Source of the DNA: Butyrivibrio sp. WCD3002
Lineage (GTDB): Bacteria > Bacillota > Clostridia > Lachnospirales > Lachnospiraceae
Assembly: GCF_000424265.1 (NCBI RefSeq)
Contig: NZ_AUJO01000001.1
Coordinates: forward strand, 248,001-312,000
Reading direction: 5' to 3'
Length of the DNA stretch: 64,000 bases
The first letter of the stretch is position 1, and each line of letters starts with the position of its first letter. The position numbers were made by a program, and so were the translations under genes. Below the pieces are notes generated by a model that was given only the letters and a program-made list of their open reading frames with translations, did not search any database and was not told the origin of the DNA. Shown in pieces: positions 17,577 to 27,259 of the stretch.

Positions 17577-19653
17577 TTTATGTGCAGAGAACAGAAAAAG
17601 AAGATTATGGCCCATTGCTCTTTGCATAGCAGGAAACTTCTTTGGACAGCTCGTTTATGCATATCTAGCGGTTATGAGATATGAGCAAAGGCTTGCAGAA
17701 GGAAGAACAGTTATAGAGGATGTAAGACTGGCATGCTTTGAAATGGCAGGCGGTCTGTCATGGCAGATAGGAATCCTTGTTGTGGGACTTGCCATAATAA
17801 ATGCAGTTCAGGGCTATGGATACCTTTTCGATTCAAAGATGTGCGACCTTTACGGAGCACTTCCCGTAAAGAGAGAGAAGCTGTTTGGGGCTGTCTGTCT
17901 TAACGGCATTGGGATTTTTGCGGTTCCCTACATCATATTTAATGTGCTTGTTACTATATATTGCTTAGCAAAAGGATATCTTTTGGTATCGTTTTTGCCA
18001 CAGCTTCTGGGGCTGATGGTTACTATAATTTCCACATATACGCTGATTTTTCTAACAAGTACGTTGGCCTGCGTAATGACCGGACATATAGTTGTGGCAT
18101 TTATGGCAATCTTTGTATTTATTGTTGGCGGCCCTGCTACAGTATATATTATTGAGGTCTATAAGCAGGCATTTTTCCTGACCTACTATTGGAATCAGGA
18201 GCCGACTTATACCAGCTATACATCACCAATCACAATGTATATGACACTGTTTAGTGATGTTAATCGTAAAAACTATATGCTGTTTAACAAAGCGCTGTTT
18301 ATAAAGACTCTTATCATAATTGCTTTGTGCATTATCCTTTATCTTATCTGCAGAGCTCTTATCAAGATAAGACCACTGGAAGCAGCAGGAAGATCCATGG
18401 CATTTGAAAAGACAAAGCCCTACATAAAATGTGCCATTACAGTTGTGGTTTCTCTTTATGCAGGAATGTTCTTTAAGTCCATAGGTGAAAAGTTTGGCAT
18501 GCTGATATTTGGCATTATCTGCGGACTTGTTTTGAGTCATGCTGTGATTGAGACAATTTATGAGTTCGATTTTAAAGCATGTCTGTCTCATTTTGGGTCA
18601 TTGATTGCATCAGTGGTAATTGCCGGCTTGATAGTCATTATTTTCGTATTTGATCCGCTTGGATATGAGACCTGGATTCCAAGAGCCGACAGAGTGAAGA
18701 CTTACGCTATTGAACAGAATTATGTTTACAACGGCTTGCAGTACTCGGACGATAGCGGAAACAGTGTGATGTCTGAAAATTATGTTTTCGAAAACATGAG
18801 GCTCACCAATATGGAGAAGATTGAACCGCTTCTTATAGCAGGTGTGGAATTTGCCAAAAAGTACCACTACAGCTTTATTTTCCATGATGAAGTATATGAA
18901 AATGCTATTACTGAAAATGAAGGCATGCTTTATGGTTACTTCGATATTATGTGGGAGATGAATGATGGTCGAAAGATTTACAGAAGCTTCAGGGTGGACT
19001 TAAATGATCCTGCCAATAAGACCTGTGTAAAAGCATTGTTTGATGATCCTGATTTTAAGGAAGGCATATTCCAGATAATGAATATCTCTGAGGATAGCTT
19101 TGAAACTATCAAATACTACGACATAAAGGGCAGTCATGAGGTAAAGATTGCAAAAGAGGACAGAACAAAGCTTTTACAGGCAGTAAGAAGCGATATTGAA
19201 AAACAGACCTTTGAGGAGCTTTCAGAGGCTGATCCTACTATGCTTATTGGGCTGGCCAATAGTAGTAGTTACTATGGATTAGAGCTGTGTAATTTTTATC
19301 TGTATCCCTCGTTTACCGAGTCCAGAAAAGTACTTGAGGAGATTGATATTCCTACCGACTGGCTTGGAGATATCAACAATATCAATACTCTTGGTATTCA
19401 GTGCTATGACTATGATAACAATACCTACGAGAGATGGGATACCACAGATAAAGATGAGATTAAGGCTGTTTTAGATAACAGTACATCTAACTGGCTTAAT
19501 ACTAATTCCATTTGGCGACGTGGTGACAAGGATAGTGTTTATGCCGACCTCTTCATAAACGGTAACGCTTCAGACTATCTCTTGATAAATGATATCAGTG
19601 CTATGCCAAAGGAATTACAGGAAATAATTGAAAAAACTAAAGCCTATGAATAA
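17551..19653 (+). CDS. ABC exporter membrane subunit with large extracytoplasmic domain
   Basis: A 700-residue protein. The first 400 residues hold about eight to ten hydrophobic helices (for example IALCIAGNFFGQLVYAYLAV and FMAIFVFIVGGPATVYIIEV). The last 300 residues are hydrophilic and Tyr/Asp/Glu-rich and probably lie outside the membrane. I recognise no named domain in the tail. ATG 17551 has a GAGGG site and overlaps the ATPase gene by 26 bases; a GTG at 17530 is the alternative. The overlap supports translational coupling and a two-subunit exporter. Confidence 0.8.
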   Translation: MTSKRLFADLCAENRKRRLWPIALCIAGNFFGQLVYAYLAVMRYEQRLAEGRTVIEDVRLACFEMAGGLSWQIGILVVGLAIINAVQGYGYLFDSKMCDLYGALPVKREKLFGAVCLNGIGIFAVPYIIFNVLVTIYCLAKGYLLVSFLPQLLGLMVTIISTYTLIFLTSTLACVMTGHIVVAFMAIFVFIVGGPATVYIIEVYKQAFFLTYYWNQEPTYTSYTSPITMYMTLFSDVNRKNYMLFNKALFIKTLIIIALCIILYLICRALIKIRPLEAAGRSMAFEKTKPYIKCAITVVVSLYAGMFFKSIGEKFGMLIFGIICGLVLSHAVIETIYEFDFKACLSHFGSLIASVVIAGLIVIIFVFDPLGYETWIPRADRVKTYAIEQNYVYNGLQYSDDSGNSVMSENYVFENMRLTNMEKIEPLLIAGVEFAKKYHYSFIFHDEVYENAITENEGMLYGYFDIMWEMNDGRKIYRSFRVDLNDPANKTCVKALFDDPDFKEGIFQIMNISEDSFETIKYYDIKGSHEVKIAKEDRTKLLQAVRSDIEKQTFEELSEADPTMLIGLANSSSYYGLELCNFYLYPSFTESRKVLEEIDIPTDWLGDINNINTLGIQCYDYDNNTYERWDTTDKDEIKAVLDNSTSNWLNTNSIWRRGDKDSVYADLFINGNASDYLLINDISAMPKELQEIIEKTKAYE

Positions 19654-19719
19654 AATTTCATTCCGTCCACATTAACGATATTTTGTTGTAAAATAAACAT
19701 GTGGGCGGAGGTAGAGCTT

Positions 19720-21357
19720 ATGGCAAATGTAATTAATTATCTGAAATGGCGCGGTGATCTTACATTTGATGAATCACCATTTAACGAAGTTGATAATCTC
19801 GTCTTGTCACTTGTTGTATATAGTGATCTTAAGGGCATTGTGCCTGAATATATGAGCGGTGGCAGCATCAAAGTCAAGGATGCTGCAGCTGCATTTTTTG
19901 AAAAGCATGATCCGAAATATATGGCCAGGATAGAGTACGACTGGGTACTTTATTATATGGCAAAGAGCAGGCGCTTTGGTGATCTTTTGCTGTCGGATTT
20001 TCTTGATATAAATGACATGTCTCAAAACATGCTGGTAACTGCCATGACGGTAAAGCTGCCTGACGGAAGCAGATATGTTTCCTACCGTGGAACGGGTTAT
20101 GACATAGATGACTGGCGAATGGATTTCATGATTAGTTTTCAGGAGATTCCGGCGCAGAAGGAAGCTCTTAATTATCTTAGCAATGTAATGCAGAAATATT
20201 CGGGGGATTTCTTGGTTGGAGGTCACTCCAAGGGCGGCAATCTTGCTCTTTATGCATCCATGAATATTTTTGACACTCTGCAGATAAGAATTAAGCAGAT
20301 TTACAGTAACGACGGACCGGGAATCTGTTCCGAGTTTTTGGATGAAGAGCGGTTTGAAAACATAAGACTGAGATTAACCCATATCGTACCTGAATTTTGC
20401 ATTGTCGGTATGCTTTTCGAGCCTAATGTAAGGCACATAATTATCGGAAGCGAAGCCAAGGGAATTGCCCAGCATACGGGAATGACCTGGCAGGTAGACG
20501 GCAACCATTTTAAGAGAAAAAAGCATCTTAATGAAAACAGCGTAATGTACAATAGCATCATTGATGACTGGATTGAGTCCAACTCCATGGAGCATCGAGA
20601 GATTTTTACAAAGGATATTTTCGATTCCTTAAAGGCAGGCGGTGCAACCAGTATCCAGGATATTCAGGATGGTGGTATGCACGGCTTTGGAACGATTCTT
20701 TTATCCGCAGCTAATTCTGAGAGTAAGACAAAGATAGTATTTGGAAAATTCATAAGTACCTTCTGGGGCAGATTTGAAAAGCTTAGATTTATGGAAACGA
20801 TAAAATCTCAGCAGGGTATTATCAGTCTTAGCCTGATTTTCCTGGGACTGCTGTTCTTTGCGATTCCGGAGAATGTATATAACCTGCTTGGCGCACTTAT
20901 TGCTTTTGTTGGTATTATCTGGAGCGGAAGCTTCCTTATAAAGTCAGGTATGAGAGAGGAAAACGGCGTACTGAAACGAGGCAGAATGATATTCTGGATG
21001 GTTATAATGTGCTTTATGGTTTTTCTTCTTTCTAACCTGGAGAGAATACCCACCTGGACAAATGTTTTGGTGGCGGTAGCTTTTATCGTTCTTGCAGCTA
21101 CAAGTGTCAGGTACGTAATAAAGAACAGAAAAACCATGTCTTTGTTAGCCAGATTCTGGATGATATTCGTTGCGGTAATAGCGCTGAATGTTAGCGTAAT
21201 CATGTTTATGTCGCCTATGAATTTGTCCATAAGAAAGTCCATAACCGTAGGCAGTTATCTGGTTATAACGGGCCTTGTAAGACTTCTTATTCAGCTGCTT
21301 GGGGAGGCAAAGAGAGGTGTTGAAAAGGGCTTTTGTTATGAGGATGAGGATATTTGA
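19720..21357 (+). CDS. Mbeg1-like (DUF2974) alpha/beta hydrolase with C-terminal membrane helices
   Basis: A 545-residue protein. Residues about 1-310 match the clostridial Mbeg1-like hydrolase family, starting ANVINYLKWRGDLTF and carrying the nucleophile elbow GHSKGGN with Ser170. Residues about 365-530 contain six or so hydrophobic helices, so the hydrolase domain is probably tethered to the membrane from the cytoplasmic side. ATG 19720 is preferred over ATG 19699 because GGAGG at 19707 lies eight bases upstream of it. It may act on lipids, but no substrate is known. It stands between an ABC exporter and a lipoprotein without obvious coupling. Confidence 0.8.
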   Translation: MANVINYLKWRGDLTFDESPFNEVDNLVLSLVVYSDLKGIVPEYMSGGSIKVKDAAAAFFEKHDPKYMARIEYDWVLYYMAKSRRFGDLLLSDFLDINDMSQNMLVTAMTVKLPDGSRYVSYRGTGYDIDDWRMDFMISFQEIPAQKEALNYLSNVMQKYSGDFLVGGHSKGGNLALYASMNIFDTLQIRIKQIYSNDGPGICSEFLDEERFENIRLRLTHIVPEFCIVGMLFEPNVRHIIIGSEAKGIAQHTGMTWQVDGNHFKRKKHLNENSVMYNSIIDDWIESNSMEHREIFTKDIFDSLKAGGATSIQDIQDGGMHGFGTILLSAANSESKTKIVFGKFISTFWGRFEKLRFMETIKSQQGIISLSLIFLGLLFFAIPENVYNLLGALIAFVGIIWSGSFLIKSGMREENGVLKRGRMIFWMVIMCFMVFLLSNLERIPTWTNVLVAVAFIVLAATSVRYVIKNRKTMSLLARFWMIFVAVIALNVSVIMFMSPMNLSIRKSITVGSYLVITGLVRLLIQLLGEAKRGVEKGFCYEDEDI

Positions 21358-21406
21358 GTTTTAACTCATAGATTTGAGTGTTACGAGGAAGTGAAAGGGA
21401 AAAGGG

Positions 21407-23701
21407 ATGAGAAAAGGAAATATAAATAGGGGAGTGGCGGCACTGCTTTGTTTTTGCATGGTTTTTGGTGCCGGCTGCGGCAAAAAGGATGAACCGGTCA
21501 TAAACAAAGAAAAAAAGACTATCAGCGAAGATGATAAAAACTACGTATATAGCCTCAGTACCGTAGATGATGCAATTTCAAATGAAAGAAATATTGAGAG
21601 TTTTTGCAGAAACGGCGATTATATTTATATACTTACATCTGAATATGGTGAAGTCACAGAAAGTTCCGTTAAGAGGGTTAGACTTAAGGACGGGACAGCC
21701 AAGGATTTTGTAAAGTTAGAGTCATCGGCGGATTGTTACTATGGCAACATTGCGTGCGATGATGCTGAGAATATTTACGTCACCAAAAACGAGTATCAGG
21801 AATCATTTGACGATGAAGAAAATGTTGAAGATGCCAACACTCTTATAGTCAAGGTTGCTCCTTCGGGGGAGGTGCTTTGGGAGAAAAAGCTTGTTGAAGA
21901 GGATAAGAGCAGCAATCCCAACAGCTTAGTTTATGTTAAGGATGTTGGAGTAGTTACTGCGTCTCAGTCAGGCTTTGCTATCTATAATCCTGAAACCGGA
22001 GATGGAGAGATGCTTGAATATGGCAAACGCTCCGGTAATGAGGAAGAGTATTATTATGAGAGATCCCTCTTTGTTTTAAGAGACGGAGAACTCTACCTTC
22101 AGGACAACGATGAAGACTGGAACTATAGGATATCAAAGTTCGATAAGGCTGCTAAAGTCTTTAATAAAATAGAAAATGCTTATCCTGAGGGTGTTTATGG
22201 CGGGGATCAGCTAAATCCCGGCAAAAGCTTTGATGTTTACTACATGAATAGTGATGCCATAATGGCATACAACCTTGGAGATGCAGAGGCTACCAAGATC
22301 TGCGATCTCACTGCATCTGATCTATTGATAGATTACGTCAGATACATCTATGAGAAGGACAATGGCAACCTGATCGTCTACGCTTCAATGCCCAGCGAGG
22401 ATATGGGGCTTTATGAGCTTACAAAGGTTGCTCCTGAGAATATAAAGGATAAGGAAGTATTAGTCCTTGGTACGGTATTTATCAATGATGATGTAAGAAA
22501 AGAGGTTGTAAAATTCAATCAGCTTCATGATGATTACTGCATCAAAATAGAGGATTATTTTAGCGATACCTACAGTGACGATATGGAAGGCCTTGAGAAG
22601 GTAACGGAGGCCTTTAACCTTGATGTTACCAGCGGAAATACGCCTGATATATTTGTTCTTAGTTCCTATATTCCCTACGAGAGCTATATAAATAAGGGGC
22701 TTATAGAACCTCTTGATTCCTATATTGAGAAGGATCCTGATATTTCCCTCGATAATTATCTTCCCAATATCATGGATGCCTGCAAAAGAGATGATAAGCT
22801 TTACATGATCATACCAAGCTTCTATATAGATACAATGAGCGCTGCTAAGAGTATGGTTGGTGATGAAAAGGTGACCCTCAATAATTTCAGGGATATCTGC
22901 GAAAAAAACAACATCGATCCTACAATGATGATGGGCTACAGCACAAGAGATTATGGATATATGTACTACTCAAGATGCGGAAGCTGCTTCATTGACTATG
23001 AAAAAGGAACCTGTGATTTTAAAAATCCTGCATTCATAAAGCTTCTTGAATATATTAAGGAGCTTCCTGCTACTGAGGCTGAGGACTATGACTACTCACA
23101 GTATGAGACCATGTACCGTGAAAAGAAGGCCCTTCTTAGAAGTGAGTACCTGTCATCCTTTGAGGATTTTCAGGTTTCAACAAGAGGATATTTTGGCGAA
23201 GAAATAGTATACAACGGATATCCTACCGATAAAGGCGGTGAGTCATATATTGTTCCGCTGCAGCAGCTTGCCATGAGTAACAGCTGCGCAAATAAGGAAG
23301 TGTGCTGGGAGTTCATTAAGCAGTTTTTGTCTGATGATTTCCAGGATACTGTAAAGGATAGAAAGTGGGGCTTCCCTATCAGTAATAAGGCCTTTGATGA
23401 GATGTGCAGCCTTGCTCAGGAACCGCCTTTCTTCATCAATGCAGAAGGTAAGAAAGAGCTGTCTGAGAGCTACTACGGAATTGGCGATATTGAGATCAAG
23501 ATAGATGAGCTCTCAAAAGAAGAAGCAGAAGGTCTGGCTTCCTTTATTAAATCGGTTGATAAGGTTGACCAGTCCAATGACAAGGTTTCTGAGATAATCG
23601 AGGAAGAGGTTGGCGCCTTCTTCGAAGGACAAAAGACTGCCGAAGAGGTTGCAGATATAATACAGAGCAGAGTTTCTATATGCCTAAGCGAGAGCATGTA
23701 A
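21407..23701 (+). CDS. Extracellular solute-binding lipoprotein with N-terminal propeller-like region
   Basis: A 764-residue lipoprotein: a basic N terminus, a hydrophobic helix and a lipobox ending GAGC (Cys24). Residues about 50-345 are beta-rich with repeated short phrases (GDYIYILTS, ENIYVTKNE, VLRDGELYLQDN), suggesting a propeller-like fold. From about 350 on (KEVLVLGTVFINDDVRKEVVKFNQ) it looks like a family 1 extracellular sugar-binding protein. No permease or ATPase gene is adjacent, so it either serves a transporter elsewhere or acts as a surface sensor or binder. It ends next to the convergent AraC gene. Confidence 0.75.
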   Translation: MRKGNINRGVAALLCFCMVFGAGCGKKDEPVINKEKKTISEDDKNYVYSLSTVDDAISNERNIESFCRNGDYIYILTSEYGEVTESSVKRVRLKDGTAKDFVKLESSADCYYGNIACDDAENIYVTKNEYQESFDDEENVEDANTLIVKVAPSGEVLWEKKLVEEDKSSNPNSLVYVKDVGVVTASQSGFAIYNPETGDGEMLEYGKRSGNEEEYYYERSLFVLRDGELYLQDNDEDWNYRISKFDKAAKVFNKIENAYPEGVYGGDQLNPGKSFDVYYMNSDAIMAYNLGDAEATKICDLTASDLLIDYVRYIYEKDNGNLIVYASMPSEDMGLYELTKVAPENIKDKEVLVLGTVFINDDVRKEVVKFNQLHDDYCIKIEDYFSDTYSDDMEGLEKVTEAFNLDVTSGNTPDIFVLSSYIPYESYINKGLIEPLDSYIEKDPDISLDNYLPNIMDACKRDDKLYMIIPSFYIDTMSAAKSMVGDEKVTLNNFRDICEKNNIDPTMMMGYSTRDYGYMYYSRCGSCFIDYEKGTCDFKNPAFIKLLEYIKELPATEAEDYDYSQYETMYREKKALLRSEYLSSFEDFQVSTRGYFGEEIVYNGYPTDKGGESYIVPLQQLAMSNSCANKEVCWEFIKQFLSDDFQDTVKDRKWGFPISNKAFDEMCSLAQEPPFFINAEGKKELSESYYGIGDIEIKIDELSKEEAEGLASFIKSVDKVDQSNDKVSEIIEEEVGAFFEGQKTAEEVADIIQSRVSICLSESM

Positions 23702-23708
23702 AATAGAA

Positions 23709-24545
23709 TTAGTTTAGAGCATTTCGAAAAGCAGTTGGTGATTCACCGACTGCTTTTTTGAATATGCGGCTAAAGTACAAAACATCACTAAAGCCAAGGG
23801 AAGCTGCTATGTTTGAAACTGAAATATCACTTTCCGACAACAGGAATTTGGCTTTCTCTATTCTTAAATTCGCAAGATATTTCATGGGAGAAACACCCAT
23901 TTTTTCTTTAAAATAGTGAGAAAAATATCCTTCGCTAAGATTGCAGTATTTTGCCATGGACGTAACTGACCAGGCATTATTGTAGCTTTGGTTTAGCTGA
24001 ATTATCAGACGCTCAAGAACAAGATCGTTCCTGTCCTCGGAAGCTTCCAGCTCCATACTGCGATTTATAAGGGCCAGCATCTTTTCAAGATCTGCAGTCG
24101 CAACAATACTATATCCGGTCTTTTTAAGCTGAAGCTCTTTTATGATTTCCTGAAATATATCTTTAATCTGGATGCTGTTACCGATATAGCCTGAATGAAT
24201 ATGAAATTCATTCAGGATTTTTTCTGCATTACTGCCGGTAAAATGAATCCAGTATGCGCTTGTCTTATCCTTAAAGGAATAGGAATACAACTGAGGCTCT
24301 CCGGGCCTGTATAGAACAATGCCGCCGGCATTTACTATCTGTTCTTTTCCGGAAAAGTTGAATATACCGCATCCTCTCGTAATATAAATAAGCTGATAAT
24401 CCAGCCTTCCATTAGGACGACTTTTGGAAAAATCTCTTGTAAGAAAACTCTGTTGTCCACAGCAGTTTACCTCAAGGGGTATATTATAGTTGGAAAAGCC
24501 TATTTCTCGCCTGTATTCTCTTAAATGTCCTGAAATATCTATCAT
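23709..24545 (-). CDS. AraC-family transcriptional regulator
   Basis: A 278-residue protein with an N-terminal cupin-like sugar-sensing domain (residues about 15-150) and two C-terminal HTH motifs (SVTSMAKYCNLSEGYFSHYFK, ISVSNIAASLGFSDVLYFSRIFKKA), ending with SPTAFRNALN. The start is the ATG at 24545, preceded by AAGGTG; a longer frame to 24647 adds 34 residues with no site. It is divergent from the sulfatase gene, with 127 bases between them, so it probably activates the sulfatase operon in response to the imported sugar. Confidence 0.9.
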   Translation of the reverse strand: MIDISGHLREYRREIGFSNYNIPLEVNCCGQQSFLTRDFSKSRPNGRLDYQLIYITRGCGIFNFSGKEQIVNAGGIVLYRPGEPQLYSYSFKDKTSAYWIHFTGSNAEKILNEFHIHSGYIGNSIQIKDIFQEIIKELQLKKTGYSIVATADLEKMLALINRSMELEASEDRNDLVLERLIIQLNQSYNNAWSVTSMAKYCNLSEGYFSHYFKEKMGVSPMKYLANLRIEKAKFLLSESDISVSNIAASLGFSDVLYFSRIFKKAVGESPTAFRNALN

Positions 24546-24672
24546 AAAAATCACCTTAAAAAAGCAGAATTGTCCATATAGAAACCAGCAAAATGTATGT
24601 AATATAGTAACGCGTGGCATTATGATGTGCAATATGTTTGATAACAATTAAATAAAAAAGAGGATACCTGAT

Positions 24673-26178
24673 GTGAAAAAACAAATTGTGTTTATTATGA
24701 CGGACACCACCAGACGGGATATGCTCGGCTGCTATGGTAATCCTAAAATGTCCACGCCAAATCTTGATGCCCTTGCGGATGAGGGAATCAGATTTGAAAA
24801 CGCCTACACTGCGCAGCCTGTTTGCGGGCCTGCCAGATCTGCGATTTTTACCGGAACATTTCCCCATACCAACGGAATGGTAACAAATTGCATAGCTATG
24901 GGCGAAAATGTAAAAACCATAGGCCAGCGCCTTACCGATAACGGCCTTCATTGCGGTTATATAGGGAAATGGCACTTAGATGGCAGTGATTACTTTGGAA
25001 ACGGCGTATGTCCTGAAGGTTGGGACGAAGAGTACTGGTACGATATGCGAAGATATCTGGATGAGCTTTCTGATGAGGATAAGGTCAGGTCCAGAAAATC
25101 AGAGACTGCCTACGAAGCAGATATGACAGAGGATTTTACTTATGCTCACAGATGCTCGAACAGAGCACTCAAATTTATTGATGAGTATAAGGACGAGGAT
25201 TTTTTCCTGGTGGTTTCTTATGATGAGCCCCATGGTCCCTGTCTTTGTCCGCCACCCTTTAATGAGATGTATGAGGGCTTTAAGTTTGAGGACAATCCCA
25301 ATTTTCAGGATGACCTGTCAAAAAAGCCTCTTATGCAGCAGCTTTGGGCAGGAGATGCCATAGACAAAAAAACAGAAGAAATAAACAGACCATCAAAACA
25401 GCTTTCACTGTTTTTGGGCTGTAACAGCTTTGCTGATTACGAGATAGGAAGAGTCCTTGATGCGGTGAAAAAAGACCTTCCCGAGGCTATGGTTATTTTT
25501 ACCTCCGATCATGGTGACATGCTTGGTAATCACAGGCTTCAGATGAAAAATGCCGCAGCATATAAAGAAATAGCAAATATTCCGCTGATAATAAAGGGCG
25601 GCGAGAAGGGGAAGGTTGTAGATTATCCCGCATCACATATAGATCTTGCTCCAACAATTCTTGATTACATGGGAATTCCTGTTCCCGAGTGCATGGAAGG
25701 GAAAAGCATGCTTCCGCAGATAAGAGACACCGGGGTAAGGATAAATGATAAGGTGTTCACCGAATTTACCAGATATGAGGTTGATCACGACGGCTTTGGC
25801 GGCCTTCAGATGATGAGGGCAGTCATGTCAGAGAGGTATAAGCTTGTTATAAATCTGCTTGATACAGACGAGCTTTACGATATGGAAAAGGATCCTTTTG
25901 AAGTCACGAACCTGATAAATTCTCCTGAGTATGAGGATATTCGTAACGAGATGCATGATGCACTTCTTGAGCATATGAATGCCACAAGGGATTTATACAG
26001 AGGATATCAGTGGAGCTGCAGACCCTGGCGAAGGGATAAACATCAGGCCTGGGCAAACGATGGCTATACAAGGCAGAGACTAAATGAAGAGTATGAGCCC
26101 AGACAGCTTGATTACGATACCGGACTTCCTATGACGGAAGCCGTAAGAAAAAAGACTACAAAGGATGAAAAAAACTAA
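24673..26178 (+). CDS. Cytoplasmic type I sulfatase (Cys-type)
   Basis: Hydrolyses sulfate esters, likely on a sulfated sugar. It has 501 residues. The active-site motif C51-GPAR is of the C-x-P-x-R type, in which Cys is converted to formylglycine by an anaerobic maturase. Metal and substrate residues are visible in FIMTDTTRRD (D11), HKWH-like GKWHLDG, and TSDHGDMLGNH (D279, H280). No signal peptide is present, so it acts in the cytosol. It starts with GTG 24673, with AGAGGA upstream; the neighbouring ATG at 24670 is out of frame. It begins an operon with a glycosidase, two-component system, importer, TauE exporter and maturase. The exact sulfatase subfamily and substrate are unknown. Confidence 0.92.
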   Translation: MKKQIVFIMTDTTRRDMLGCYGNPKMSTPNLDALADEGIRFENAYTAQPVCGPARSAIFTGTFPHTNGMVTNCIAMGENVKTIGQRLTDNGLHCGYIGKWHLDGSDYFGNGVCPEGWDEEYWYDMRRYLDELSDEDKVRSRKSETAYEADMTEDFTYAHRCSNRALKFIDEYKDEDFFLVVSYDEPHGPCLCPPPFNEMYEGFKFEDNPNFQDDLSKKPLMQQLWAGDAIDKKTEEINRPSKQLSLFLGCNSFADYEIGRVLDAVKKDLPEAMVIFTSDHGDMLGNHRLQMKNAAAYKEIANIPLIIKGGEKGKVVDYPASHIDLAPTILDYMGIPVPECMEGKSMLPQIRDTGVRINDKVFTEFTRYEVDHDGFGGLQMMRAVMSERYKLVINLLDTDELYDMEKDPFEVTNLINSPEYEDIRNEMHDALLEHMNATRDLYRGYQWSCRPWRRDKHQAWANDGYTRQRLNEEYEPRQLDYDTGLPMTEAVRKKTTKDEKN

Positions 26179-26197
26179 GATTGGAAGGTATGAAAAA

Positions 26198-27232
26198 ATG
26201 AAACTTGATAGATCATATTTTGAAGATATACACGGAGCGGTTTATTTTCCCGCAAGAGCATATAACGCCTATCAGACATTTACAATGTTTGATAAGACCG
26301 AATTTGAGAGAGATTTAAGATATGCAGAATCAGCAAAAATAAATGCTTACAGACTTTTTGTAAGCTACCATTTTTATCTTGAGGACAGCAACAGATTCTT
26401 TGAGATAATAGAGATCATGCTTCAATTAGCAAGTAGACACAATGTCCGCATTATGCCCGTGCTTTTTGAGGATTGCGGAATAGAATTCGATAAGAAAACC
26501 GCAAACGATAGGAACCCATATACAGCTGTATGTGTGAGATATCCCGGTAAGGAAATAGATCGTAATCCTGAAAGATTCCATGAGGCAGAGGTTTACTTAA
26601 GTGATTTTATGGAAAAATACAGGGACGATCAAAGACTCCTTGCAATCGAAATTATGAATGAGCCCCACAAGGAGACCGGGAATGTGGAATTTGCAAGATA
26701 TATCGCTGAGTATGTAAATAAGATAAGAGGCAGCGTTCCCCTTACCATAGGATGTATCATGCCGGTTCATAACCTGTACTTTGCAGATATCATAGATATC
26801 TATCAGTTCCATGATAATTTCCCTACATCCCTTGAGGCATTTAAGGGTGTAGTCACAGAAGCGATGCATATACAAAGTGTCACAGGAAAGCCCTTCTGGA
26901 TAACAGAGTGGCAGCGTCTTAGAGAAAACGGGGCAGGCTGGGGCCAGGCAGATATCCCTGAGGAATATAAGCTTCCAAAGCTTTCATCACTGGCAGATAT
27001 CATAAATGAAGCCGGGATTGGAAACTTTTTCTGGTCACTTATGGTTAAGCCTGCGTATCTGCCTGAGCAGAGAATTAACGGTACCTTCAACGGAATGTTT
27101 CATGAGGATGGAAGCGTTTACAGCGCAGAGGATTTCAGAAAGGTATCCGGGCAGGATATTGAAGTAAAAGAATTCAGTCAGCTTCCAAAATGGTATCAGA
27201 AGGATTTAGATGAAATTAAGAGTAATAACTAA
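26198..27232 (+). CDS. Clan GH-A glycoside hydrolase (GH5-like), cytoplasmic
   Basis: A 344-residue TIM-barrel hydrolase. The acid/base is likely E155 in EIMNEPHKE and the nucleophile E237 in WITEWQR, the usual retaining pair at the ends of strands 4 and 7. There is no signal peptide or binding module, so it should act inside the cell on an imported, perhaps desulfated, oligosaccharide. ATG 26198 has GGAAGG nine bases upstream; an ATG at 26165 inside the sulfatase gene lacks a site. I cannot assign the GH family from sequence alone; GH5 or a related unclassified clan A family is my best estimate. Confidence 0.8.
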   Translation: MKLDRSYFEDIHGAVYFPARAYNAYQTFTMFDKTEFERDLRYAESAKINAYRLFVSYHFYLEDSNRFFEIIEIMLQLASRHNVRIMPVLFEDCGIEFDKKTANDRNPYTAVCVRYPGKEIDRNPERFHEAEVYLSDFMEKYRDDQRLLAIEIMNEPHKETGNVEFARYIAEYVNKIRGSVPLTIGCIMPVHNLYFADIIDIYQFHDNFPTSLEAFKGVVTEAMHIQSVTGKPFWITEWQRLRENGAGWGQADIPEEYKLPKLSSLADIINEAGIGNFFWSLMVKPAYLPEQRINGTFNGMFHEDGSVYSAEDFRKVSGQDIEVKEFSQLPKWYQKDLDEIKSNN

Positions 27233-27259
27233 GCAACAAGGTTCGGAAAGAGGTTAGGA

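Noticed and set aside
24547-24647. N-terminal extension of the AraC regulator
   Set aside because: The extra 34 residues are unlike the family, and the AAGGTG site supports the inner ATG.
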